Source: Allium sativum (lineage: Eukaryota > Streptophyta > Magnoliopsida > Asparagales > Amaryllidaceae). Taken from it: a DNA stretch of 64,000 nt. How positions within the stretch are numbered: position 1 is the first letter of the stretch; each line of letters opens with the position of its first letter. Of this stretch, positions 50,388 through 60,245 are shown one piece after another. The notes beneath the pieces are model-generated. The model searched no databases. It worked only from the letters and a program-made list of their open reading frames with translations, and was not told the origin of the DNA. The translations under genes and the position numbers were made by a program. The stretch spans positions 126,262,493-126,326,492 of the forward strand of contig CM060912.1 in the NCBI GenBank assembly GCA_030737875.1, in the 5' to 3' direction.

Positions 50388-51074
50388 TGTAGTAACCCGG
50401 ATTTTCGGCGACTTTGGTTATCGACGTAAGCACGACGTCGATAACCAAACCATCGAAAAATCCTGGTAATTAATGAAAGAAATTAGAAGGTGAGAATAGA
50501 TAAGATAGAACTTATAGAATAGAAGAAGAAGAAGAACATCACCATCAGAGTAAACACGAATCTCACAGCGGAACGAATAAAATATAACATAACATATCTT
50601 TGAAATAACATCAGTATATGTATACAATAACACTTATCAGAGTACAACACTTACAACAACAGCGGAAATAATAATAGCTATAGAATCCTGAAGCCTCCTG
50701 CTCCAAGCTCTCCAAGTGTATCTGTAAAATCCCGACTACTTGACTGCCCGTACAAATTTAGGCACCCAAGAGTTTAGGGAAAACAAAACAAATAAACTCC
50801 GGGTCAGTCATGGGACTGGTGTGAATAAACTCAAATCATTTAAACAGGTATATGATATCTCATAAGACCACGCCGTAAATACGGAACGGGTTTTTCCCTT
50901 ATGAGAATCCAAATAACTTTTCAAAGCAATATCATTCTGATATTATAATAATGTCTAAGTACAAATAAATATCAATCTAGCAGAAATGCTTGCATCTCAC
51001 GTTACTACATATATAGTATACAATCAAAATCGCAAGCACGTATTGGATAATGGATTTCCAACTATGACAAGACA
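50388..51074 (-). mobile_element. Truncated family-A LTR end inside G
   Basis: TGTAGTAACCCGGATTTTCGG onward parallels 30,957-31,640, including CAGCGGAAC, GGGTCAGTCATGGGACTGG and the stem-loop (50,413-50,449). It stops at about GACAAGACATGG, where family A would continue. No right LTR end is present. Confidence 0.8.
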
Positions 51075-51506
51075 TGGATTTTTATTCAGTTCATTCTTTA
51101 AATAAAATGATATTTTTATTTTTCTAACTTATTTTAGAAAATTTCGGCGGCATAACGGCACGATACTAGAAACGGGACAAGGCCTAGCCTACTCCCCGGT
51201 CTAGTGAAGGCCCACGCCATTCACACATCAATCAAATCCATTCATTTCACCAAACAACTCAATTTCAATCAAATAATCTAACTAATTTTTGCAATCAAAC
51301 AAACAAGTCCATGGTCTGTGGACGATTGTGTCGGGTGCTACTAAACACCGTCTGCATCCTAGTATATATATATATATAACTAGAAAAAGAAATTAAAGAG
51401 TGAGAAATTCTCACCAATAGCTATCCAATCATCTTGACTCTTCTTTGACAGAAATCTTCATCGTTATCGCATTTTTGTCATCTTCGTTGCTGTAGCCACT
51501 ACATAT

Positions 51507-52180
51507 GTAAAAATCGAATTTTTACTTCGCTATTCAATATATAAAAATCGAATTTTTACTTTGTTATTCAATATATAAAAATCGAATTTTTACTTTGCTA
51601 TTCAATATATAAAAATCGAATTTTTACTTTGCTATTCAATATATAAAAATCGAATTTTTACTACGATGTTATATAGATAAAAATTATATTTTCAAAAATA
51701 TAGATTTTGCCTTTATAAAAATAAAGATTATATTTTAATGTACCACTAGTATAAAAATTATATTTTTATTTTAAAAACATCTTAATAACAAATCAAAATC
51801 AAATCTTGCCTTTAACCTGATAAAAATCTCGTCTTCAAACATGTAGAAAATCACTTCTCTCTAATGTTAAAAATTTCACCTTTTCAAATAGAAAGATTTC
51901 GCCTTTTCCAATATATCATTATAAAAATCACATTTTTATTTTTCTACACATATAAAGATGCTATTTTTAATATTCCTATCATGTAAAAATTATATTTTTA
52001 ATACTTTAAAAATATAAAAATCATATTTCTACCACTTCTATATAGTAAAGATTATATTTTTAATACTTTAAAAATATAAAAATCATATTTTTATAATCGC
52101 TATATAGTAAAGACTATATTTTTAATACTTTAAAAATATAAAAATCATATTTTTATTACATTAAAAGTATAAAGATCATT
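51507..52180 (-). repeat. Hairpin repeat arrays in LTR G
   Basis: Five units of 34 bp with TAAAAAT-CGA-ATTTTTA hairpins (51,507-51,665), then degenerate units of about 55 bp with AAAAATATAAAAATCATATT (51,960-52,180). Confidence 0.85.
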
Positions 52181-52319
52181 TTTTTTTACTTGAATAAAAT
52201 CTTTTCTCTTTTCTAAATCATATCTCTCCTATTTTCTTATTCACGAAAATCAGATTAAACTAACAAAATATTTAAAATAAATTAACATAAAACAAAATAA
52301 ATAAATAAAATAAAAGAGG

Positions 52320-52620
52320 ATGGAAGCTTACAGCGAATGGGGGGGAGAAGAGGGATCGGAGGGGGGCTGGAGGTTGCGGCAGGGCGGTGGTCGGCTGGGT
52401 TGCGTCGAGGTGGGTGGGTCGATGCAGGCGGTTGCGGGTTCGGGTCTAGGGGCGCGAGGCTCGATAGAAGAGGAGAGGGGAGCGAGGAGGCTGGAGGGGC
52501 GACGGGGTGGCCCGCCTGAGGCGCGGCGGCGCTCATCGGGGGGGGGGGGGGGGGGGCGACGAGTTCCCCCCGTCTTCTCCTTTTTTTTTTTTTTTACTGA
52601 AATGAACGAATGAAATAGGG
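52320..52620 (-). other. GC-rich leader of LTR G with a G19 run
   Basis: Strongly purine- and G-rich on the plus strand, including 19 consecutive G (52,538-52,556) and then a T run. Long overlapping frames here come from composition; no protein is supported. It occupies the position of the GC-richer leader in the other giant LTRs. Confidence 0.6.
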
Positions 52621-53548
52621 GGGCCAGAACGGGTAAAAGGGGGAGAAAGGTTTTTTATTATTATTTAATTTTCCACAAAAAGCAACTTTTATTTTCGACT
52701 TCAAAACGAGGCCCACCGCCTGTCGTCCCTAGCGTTTTACCCCCATTCCGAACACAATGGGATATGTATCGTAGGTTGATTCGATCGTTTGAATCAGTTT
52801 CCGTTAAATTTACATTTACATCACTATATTGAATTTTAAACGTACATTTCAAATTACCGGGGTCGCATACGAACTTTAAAAATTCTAGAAAAATATTTTC
52901 TAGCTTCATATTGACGATACAGTCCTAACAAGACTAGTTTCGTCGAATTCTGAGACCGTTGGAAAAATGGCCATTTTCCAGTCGATTAAAATCAACTAAA
53001 ACCGGTAAAACGCGTTTTCCTTTGCCACGCTCACATGTTGATTCGAAAAATTATGAAATTTGGAATCTAGCAATAACTTGACATCACGGATCCAACAAAA
53101 GTGGTTTTGTCGAAATCCGAGGTCGCTTGCAAAATTTCCATTTTTAAGGGCCTGAATTCCATAGCGACTATTCAGAATTTTCAACTGGACATATCCTTTG
53201 ATTCCCGCTATGAAATCTTGATTTTTCGGATTCGTTGGAAAGGTATTATCAATTAGATCCTAATGTTTTTGGTTTCACTAAAATCCGGATTGTTTTGCAC
53301 CTGGTATGTTCAATTGAAGTTTGAAATCGAATTATCGAACTACCGCGCCATTTTCAATTCGTTTTTTAATTATATATAAATATTTATATTCTAACGGCGA
53401 CGTATATAATATATACGTTCTAAATATATTTAAAATAAATTTTCGTCGATATTATTTAAAATAATCTATTTTAAATCTTCAAAATTCGTTAAAATTGCCA
53501 ATATAAAAATTTTAAACTGGCTCAGAATTTCCGGGTTATTACATCAAC

Positions 53549-53907
53549 TGCCTCTTGGCGGTGCGCACCTCCCCAAACTCACAGGATCTAACCGTTCATC
53601 AATAAATTTCCAGATCAGTTCATTTGATACGACTTTGGACCGTATGAAATACGTATCAAATTTTTCCCTCCCTACTTCCATTCTGGCACAATCGAGTTTT
53701 GACACTTCAAAACTTTCGACCGAATTATCCCACTTTTTATTTTGCAATCGCAACCGAATACCCAAATTAGGGTTTTGGTACTTGACCGACTTCCTTTGTC
53801 AATAAGCCATCCACCGTAGTCCATGGGTTATCATCAACTTGCGCTTCCTTCAGCTGACCGGCGAAGCTTCAATCCACCACTGTCCATCCTTCTCGTTGCC
53901 ACTGGAG
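53549..53907 (+). other. Possible exon 1 of a hairpin transcript in CACTA-1
   Basis: Moderately GC-richer DNA ending CACTGGAG at a GTGAGC donor-like site (53,908). A minus-strand frame (53,544-53,765) is open but has no recognisable domain. Transcript structure is inferred from splice-like signals only. Confidence 0.25.
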
Positions 53908-54946
53908 GTGAGCATTAGATCACGGTAAAATTTGAATATGAATTGGCTTTAAATTGGGTTTAATTTGAATTCAAATTATGTTTATATTGGGTTTAATTTG
54001 AATTTCCATGCCTTAGTTCAAAAATATGAATTATAGATATTTGCATGTGCTTGTATACCTAGAATTCATGCTGCTATTATTTTTAAATTAGGTATTTTCA
54101 GACAGTTTTACAAAGCTATAGTGTATTTGCTATCATTTACTTGTGTTGTGTATGTCTACCTTGAATTCAGACACTTTTACTTGTGTTGTCCTGCTCATTT
54201 GTGTGTATTATTGCACCATGTACACTGATCCTTACTGATCTGAAGTGCATGTGTCATTTCTAGCTTGTGCCAAAAAAATTCATGTGGTATGATTTGAGAA
54301 CTAAAAAATACTAGTTTTGTTGACTGAGCTGTAAGTACACATGAAACTTCATTCATTCTTTATTCACTAAGTTGCATGTATTTGATGTTTTCTTCTGTGT
54401 GTTTTGGACACTTTAAAAATCGATAAGAACATATACTTCATTCTTGCTTGCTAATTCCTCTGATGGTTGTATTGCTTATCAATACACACACTTTCATTTA
54501 TGTATATTCAATATATACTTCTATTATATATCTTGTGCATTCAATTCAGTATTTAGTCTTGTGAAAATATGTTCTTTTATGTGTAAATATGTGTGTATGT
54601 GTTATTTTTGTTGCTGCCCCACCTGAACTGCTTTTCCATTTATGGCTTGCTTCCTTGAACCAAGTTGCTTTGTGCTCATGTTTATGACATTATGTGAATC
54701 AAGTATGTGCATGTGCTAGTGCACTAATTTGTTGTATTCATCCATGACCTGACTGTGTCCTTCTTGCTTGTATGTTCATGATGCTGTTGTGTAGAGTAGG
54801 TGTGTGTGTGTCGTATATGTATATTCTTCTGTTATCTTGTGCATTCAAGTCAGTACTTAGTCTTGTGGAAATATTTTCTTCTATATTTAAATATGTGTGT
54901 GTTGTATACGTATATTCTAACTCGTTATTGTTCTAATATAAATTAG
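53908..54946 (+). other. Intron-like U-rich stretch in CACTA-1
   Basis: Begins GTGAGC and ends TTCTAATATAAATTAG, that is, with donor, branch-like and acceptor-like elements, and is T-rich as plant introns are. It contains an imperfect duplication of about 105 bp (54,500-54,610 and 54,815-54,915, both with TCTTGTGCATTCAA and TTTAGTCTTGTG-like text). No coding content. Confidence 0.3.
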
Positions 54947-55013
54947 GTTGCAAGTATAGACGAACATGATGCATTCTGGTTAAAAATTTACTGGGTGATC
55001 CATCAGTGAAGCC

Positions 55014-55357
55014 TCACCAAGCTAGCTAAAGGCTTTAACTCTCTGGTTAAGAGTTACTGGTGATTCACTAGGTGGATGCACTTTAGCTTACGATGTCGGT
55101 TCAGGTATTTATCCTAGCTTATGCATTTACTTAAGCGCTAGGACTGGCAAAGGGGATAATATTAAGTGTCGAATGCTTTTTCCTAAGTTTTAGTGTAGCA
55201 GCATACGACACTTGACATATTATCCCCTTTGCTAGTTTAGTGCTTAGTTAAATGCATAAGTTAAGATAAATACCATAACTAGGTGTGTGAGCGTGCATCC
55301 ACCTGGTGAATCACCCAGTAAATTCTTAACCAGAAAGTTACACCTTCAGCTTGGTGA
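55014..55357 (+). ncRNA. Long inverted-repeat hairpin locus (possible small-RNA precursor)
   Basis: Left arm about 55,014-55,171 and right arm about 55,205-55,357 pair over roughly 155 bp with a loop of about 33 bases. The loop-proximal pair GCAAAGGGGATAATATT...AAGTGTCG against CGACACTTGACATATTATCC is nearly perfect; CTGGTTAAG, AGGTGGATGCAC and TTATGCATTTA also pair. Mismatches are scattered, as in young plant MIRNA or hairpin siRNA loci derived from inverted duplications. Either strand could fold. Expression is unknown; it may simply be an old inverted repeat. Confidence 0.55.
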
Positions 55358-55429
55358 ATGGATTAGCTGCGGATCTAAGTGGTCGATCGCCGAAGTTGAA
55401 AAGCAAAGAGTGGTTGATCGCTGAAGTTT

Positions 55430-55600
55430 AACTTCTTTATTGTAATGTAATTATGAAACGGTACGTATCTTCTTTACTGTAATGTAATGAAACATTATGT
55501 ATCTTCTTTATTGTAATGTTATGAAACAACATGTATCTTATTTATTAGAATGTAGTCAAATAGCATGTATCATTATATATTGTAATGTAATGAAATATTT
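55430..55600. repeat. Degenerate tandem repeat of about 45-50 bp
   Basis: Four units around TGTAATGTAATGAAAC...GTATCTTCTTTAT. Confidence 0.75.
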
Positions 55601-55705
55601 CATACAATTGTTTCGTTTATAGTTACAATTGTGAATTAGCGTATTCCGTGTATAAACTGTGCTATATATGCTTTATGTTACAAATAATATCTGTTGCATT
55701 TTCTG

Positions 55706-55708
<3 letters not shown>

Positions 55709-55783
<75 letters not shown>

Positions 55784-55791
55784 CACACACA
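55709..55791. repeat. Compound (TA)n(CA)n microsatellite
   Basis: About 34 TA units then seven CA units, inside CACTA-1 near its right end. Confidence 0.95.
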
Positions 55792-55813
55792 AACATATAA
55801 GACACGCTTTATA

Positions 55814-55890
55814 GCCGTATCTACTAATCGTTTAGATACGGCCAATAGCTATATGTTATTGCTAGAGGGATACGGTTTACAGCCGTATCT
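55814..55890. repeat. Subterminal hairpins of CACTA-1
   Basis: GCCGTATCT (55,814-55,822) pairs with AGATACGGC (55,834-55,842); GATACGG and CCGTATC pair just downstream. Such repeated subterminal motifs are the known transposase-binding regions in the CACTA superfamily; binding here is inferred. Confidence 0.65.
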
Positions 55891-57345
55891 AAAAATTTAA
55901 CGTGCCATTTCTTGATATGGCTTATTGTCATGCCTAACTACTTTAGATACAACTAAACTACAGCCTAGTTAGCATATTTGGTGTAGTGCAACTAACCAAC
56001 AAAACACAGAGTCTCACATCGCAGCGGAACAAAATATAATATAGAAATAAATCTTTATTGAGAGTTTTGAAATAAAAACTTACAATCCTCAAAGTTCATC
56101 AGTACATCTGGACAGTTATAATAATCTATCCTCATATACAACATACAACGGAACACACACTAGATATATACGTGTGAATACCTCCAGCATGTCTTCTGAA
56201 ATCTATAACATCTTAACCTGAACCTGAAAAACCCGGTCTAACCCAAGCATTTACAAACACCGGATCAGCCTGGTGAACCAGAGTGAGCAAACTCGCTAAG
56301 TTTATAAATAAACACCTCACTTGATTTTAAAGTCAAAACATTTCTTTTTGAAAGAAAAGATAATCGTAAGACAAGTCCATACATAAACATGGATGGTTTT
56401 TACCTTAGATAACCCATAACATTTTAGAACTCATATCTTATTCTGATATTATAAAAGTGTCCAAATCAAATAAATAATCATCTAGCAGAAAGCTTGCATC
56501 TCATCTTCTACATTATAAAAAAAATAAAAAAAACCGTAGGCTCTTATTGGAGATTGGATTCCGACTATGACAAGGTATGGATCCACCTGTGGATAGTGTG
56601 TCTCTAGAGGGGAATACACTGGGTTTAACAAGAACATCTTGTAACCCGGCCACATATGAACGACCACTCATTTCGCTTGAGTGTATCAAATGTATATCAT
56701 CAACGGTTGGGCTCAAACCACCGTTTATCGAAAAGGGACAGCATCAAAATAGATTAAAGAAGGAAATAGATTTTCTCTAGATAGGTGATTATACACCCTA
56801 CTTGGGAGTGATCCACTTAGCCATGCCACCTGCCTGATTTTTGTCATTTCCCAGTTGAAGAGGCTTGAGGTTTATCACTAACTTTAATACATCACATCAC
56901 CATTCACTTTGAATGTCACATTGTCAAGTCCGCCAAATCACTAATTGATGTTCTCAAAATACTCTGGTCGTTAAGCTAAGAGAAGTGCCCCTCTCCCCAC
57001 TAACAGAATTACGTTTGTAAATATCAACGTACGTGATTCTTAAGAAATATTATGTCAGACATTCGTCCATACAAGTCATCCAGGAGCAGGATGAACCGAA
57101 GGTACCCTCCCACCACATCCTAGGTATCACCCTATAGATTAGTAGCGAGTAGTCCTTGCAATCCATAGATTTTAATGATAGAATTACAGTATATCTCCAG
57201 CCGCTAAACCAAATATTTTAAGTAACTTTACCATTTTTTGAATTTCCACGGTCTTCAATTACTTCATCTCGACCAGCATCTGATATCTTCAACATTTCGT
57301 ATTTGCTGGTCCGGAATGGTTTTCAAATATAAATTCTATTCCGGT

Positions 57346-58310
57346 CACTACAACAAAAACACCATATTACAAGTTCAATTTTACAACTGTGCGAAAAGCA
57401 CAGTTGTAATAATGCTTTTTTACATCTGTGCAAAACGCACTATTGTAATAAAAAAAAATTACAACTGTGAAAAAATCACTGTTGTAATAAACATATATAT
57501 CACAACTTTTCTTTTTTGTATGTTGTAATAACTAATATATGCTAATTAATTTCTATTAATTAATAGTTAAATTAGAAAGTTGTTTAAACTTATTTTTAGT
57601 AACTTTTTTTTTCTGTTTCTTGTATTAGAGACCTATTAAATATTAGTAACAACTTATGTTTAATAATTAGTAAAATTAATATTTAAGAATAATTCATATT
57701 CCATAATAAATTTACAAATTAATACGAATTACTATTAATTACTATTAGATTAGTTAAAAAGTGCTTAATTGATAATTAATAAATAATAGTTACTTTTTAA
57801 AAATTACAATTAATTTTTTACTAGTATATAATCAATAACATTTACATAATGTTTAACTTTTAATAGTTGGAATTCAATTATAATTCTGAAGAAATAAGTA
57901 ATAATTAATAATAAATATTATTAATCAGTAAAATTTAATACTTTAGTAAAAATCAATTCTCAAGAAATTCATAATATATTTATATTTATATAGAAATTTA
58001 AGTATTAATTCTAAATTATAATTTTTAATTCTCTAAATTTTGGTGAAATTTTAATTGAAACCGATGGAAAACTGACAGCCATGTTAAATGCAAAATAATG
58101 AAACTTAAGGGCGGTAAAACTGAAAATTTGGCTCTCACGTAATTCGCGTCTTGTGTTTCTAGTACCTTCTATAGGCCGACCTCTCCAGTTCTCATCTGTA
58201 TGTCAAAATAAAAATCCCCAGTTCCTCCTTCCTCAAAAAATCTTGCTCCCTTCGCCTTCTATTTCCCCTTTAGAATGAAGAACCCTAAACCAGTGGCGTC
58301 ATCGCGCCCT
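57346..58310. mobile_element. CACTA-2, left part
   Basis: Begins CACTACAACAAAAACACC after GGT in LTR B (the copy at 30,930 continues uninterrupted). Immediately inside are ACAACTGTGC/GCACAGTTGT hairpins and related TACAACTGTG motifs (57,380-57,510). AT-rich DNA follows (57,530-58,060), then a promoter-like part with AATAAAAATCCCC (58,207-58,219), a pyrimidine-rich leader and an ATG at 58,274 that opens a short frame. The other end is not found, because element C interrupts it or it lies outside the window. Confidence 0.7.
57380..57510. repeat. Subterminal hairpin repeats of CACTA-2
   Basis: Three or four ACAACTGTGC-type motifs in inverted pairs, the strongest ACAACTGTGCGAAAAGCACA. Confidence 0.75.
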
Positions 58311-58929
58311 TTAACAACCCAGATTCCAATGGACTGATTTTTTTTCAAAAATCCAATCTGTCGAAACCCGATTTGGGTGCTCTGGTATCCTGCAGAAAAA
58401 AATAGAGATAAAGAAACATGTCAGAACTAGCAAAGCATCACACGGCGGAAGGAAATAAAGTATAATATATTCAAATATAGCCTTACCTTATTAACAATAC
58501 TGCTAAACCAGTATCCAAAGCTATGCTATCTTTTTCATGAACCTAACCTGGAAGTATGTAATGAGGAGGGGGTCAGAACATAAGTTCTGTGTGACTAGAC
58601 TTAGAATAAACTTCTGTATAATCCTACATATACCGTTCAGTTACATTTTCTTGGTTATTAGGTTGTTAACAATGTTAGCTCTTTAAGCCATACTTATTCA
58701 TCCACTAGTAGATTAACCTAATACAATGTATATGTAGTTACCCCCCACTCGTGTCCTCTTTTCATGTGTACACAGTCCCTTATCCAACTCGTGTCATCTT
58801 GTCATATGTACGCAGTTCCTTATCCAATGTCGTACGTCGTACGGGCTTTCATGTATACGTATATATATATATTCTCACTACATCTGCGTAAAACCACCAT
58901 TCCTTTGTTGCGTAAGCGTTTGGACCGCC

Positions 58930-59080
58930 AACCTAGATCTTACTAGGTTCTGTTATCGAATACTACCTAGATCCAACTAGGGTTTACCATCGAGTGTTAC
59001 CTTGGTCCAACTAGGGTTTACTTTATCGAACGCTTCCTAGGTTCAACTACGGTTTACGCTACCTAGGTCCAACTAGGGTT
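58930..59080 (-). repeat. CCTAG...CTAGG hairpin repeats in LTR C
   Basis: Five units of ACCTAGRTCCAACTAGGGTT, each a 5-bp-arm hairpin. Confidence 0.8.
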
Positions 59081-59949
59081 TATGCTACCTATCGAACAAT
59101 GCCCTCCAGTCTAAGATACACTACCGCGAGCGATATGCGTTCCTAGACTTTACGACCCAACTGTATCATTAAACGTGCTAGATATCTAGTTGCAAATGTC
59201 CTCTATATGTGCGACCTGAGTCTCGTGGTAGGGAAAATCAAGAAACACGGAACTCGGTCGGGAGCTTTAAGTTATCTGCCGATGCAGATGCTAAGGTCTG
59301 TTTTTACTGTGGCTATGATCCCACTTGACCCCTCCCTCAACTAATGAAAGGCACCCAAGAATATCAAGAACGAGAACTGTACGCAGGCCCTCTATGCCCC
59401 CACAAACCTATTGGCCAACCTCACCCATAACTAGATAGCAATTATATGGTCTTTTGGAGTTCTCCGCCTTTCCTCTTTTCTTGCTCGACTGACTCAAGAT
59501 GGTAGGTAGCCGACGACGTGCTATCACAGGGCAACCTGGTTATCGCCGGCTCACGCTAGTCCATCCTAGTCTTTAGGTTGCCTTGTTATTGCAACCAAGG
59601 CATACTCTTGGTTCTTCTTACGTAGACCTTAACCTCTGTGAGCCCAGGCGGATCATCTGCATTCTCATAGAGGGATACCAAGAGTATCCTCATGTCCCCT
59701 CGAAGCTGTGTGCTTTGTAACCCAGTCCGTTGGAGCCTTCTATATAATCATGGACGTACGCTCCCTCTCGCTCCCTACGGCACTATGATGATCTACCGAG
59801 TTTGGTTATTCATCCCCTATCGTATGGACTTGTCCAAGCGCCTTATCCTTTCATACTATTAGACCTTATGTCTAAACTTCTGGTTACGCGCTTGCTTTGT
59901 TTTATTAAATTGGTTATCCTCGTTTATGTTGTCCTTCAATTCTAATTAC

Positions 59950-60245
59950 CAAGATTCTCTTTAGCTAAGGTTTATTACTTAGTCCTCTTTAACTAAGGTT
60001 TGCTTACTTAGTTATCTTTATCGGTTCTTACTTAGTTCTCTAACTAAGGTTTGTTACTTCGGTTTCCATTTTACTTAGTTTTCTAACTAAGGTTCATTAC
60101 CCAGTTGCCATCATCATTATTTACTTAGTTCTCTAACTAAGGTTCAACACTTAGTTGCCTTTATCATTATTTACTTAGTTCACTAACTAAGGTTCAACAC
60201 TTGGTTGCCTTTATCGTTATTTATTTAGTTCACTAACTAAGGTTT
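59950..60245 (-). repeat. CTTAGTT...AACTAAG hairpin repeats in LTR C
   Basis: Six to seven units of TACTTAGTTCTCTAACTAAG, spaced about 50-60 bp. Confidence 0.85.

Larger units (their letters stand above)
49109..53543 (-). mobile_element. Solo giant LTR G (4,435 bp), TSD TCAAC
   Basis: TGTGACGACATGG...CCGGGTTATTACA, flanked by TCAAC at 49,104-49,108 and 53,544-53,548, within CACTA-1. Close to LTRs D and E at its PBS side (CAGCGGAAAAAGAAATAC, GTCAGTCATGTGACTGG, GGTGTGAGGCTCGCGAATTC). U3 modules lie at 52,909 and 53,078. It is chimeric: a family-A fragment (50,388-about 51,074) and an unplaced segment (51,075-51,360) replace part of its body. Confidence 0.9.
49012..55988. mobile_element. CACTA-1 DNA transposon, TSD CAA
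   Basis: Left end CACTATGCCATATATGCTAA; the reverse complement of the right end is CACTACACCAAATATGCTAA. TSD CAA at 49,009-49,011 and 55,989-55,991, confirmed by the uninterrupted LTR B copy. Right subterminal DNA has GCCGTATCT/AGATACGGC and GATACGG/CCGTATC hairpins (55,814-55,890), typical of CACTA ends. Without solo LTR G it is about 2.5 kb and has no transposase ORF, so it is non-autonomous; its cargo is the hairpin locus near 55,000-55,360. Confidence 0.9.
48849..57345 (-). mobile_element. 5' LTR of element B, interrupted by CACTA-1
   Basis: LTR B sequence at 48,849-49,011 and 55,992-57,345, parallel to 29,469-30,950. Removing CACTA-1 with one TSD restores the text CCAACTAACCAAC exactly as in the 3' LTR near 29,635. 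At 57,346 CACTA-2 interrupts it again. The remainder should continue beyond the CACTA-2/C insertions. Confidence 0.8.

Noticed and set aside
52282..52613. Pro/Ala-rich and Gly-rich frames up to 97 codons
   Set aside because: They overlap on both strands in GC-rich, G-run-containing LTR leader DNA.
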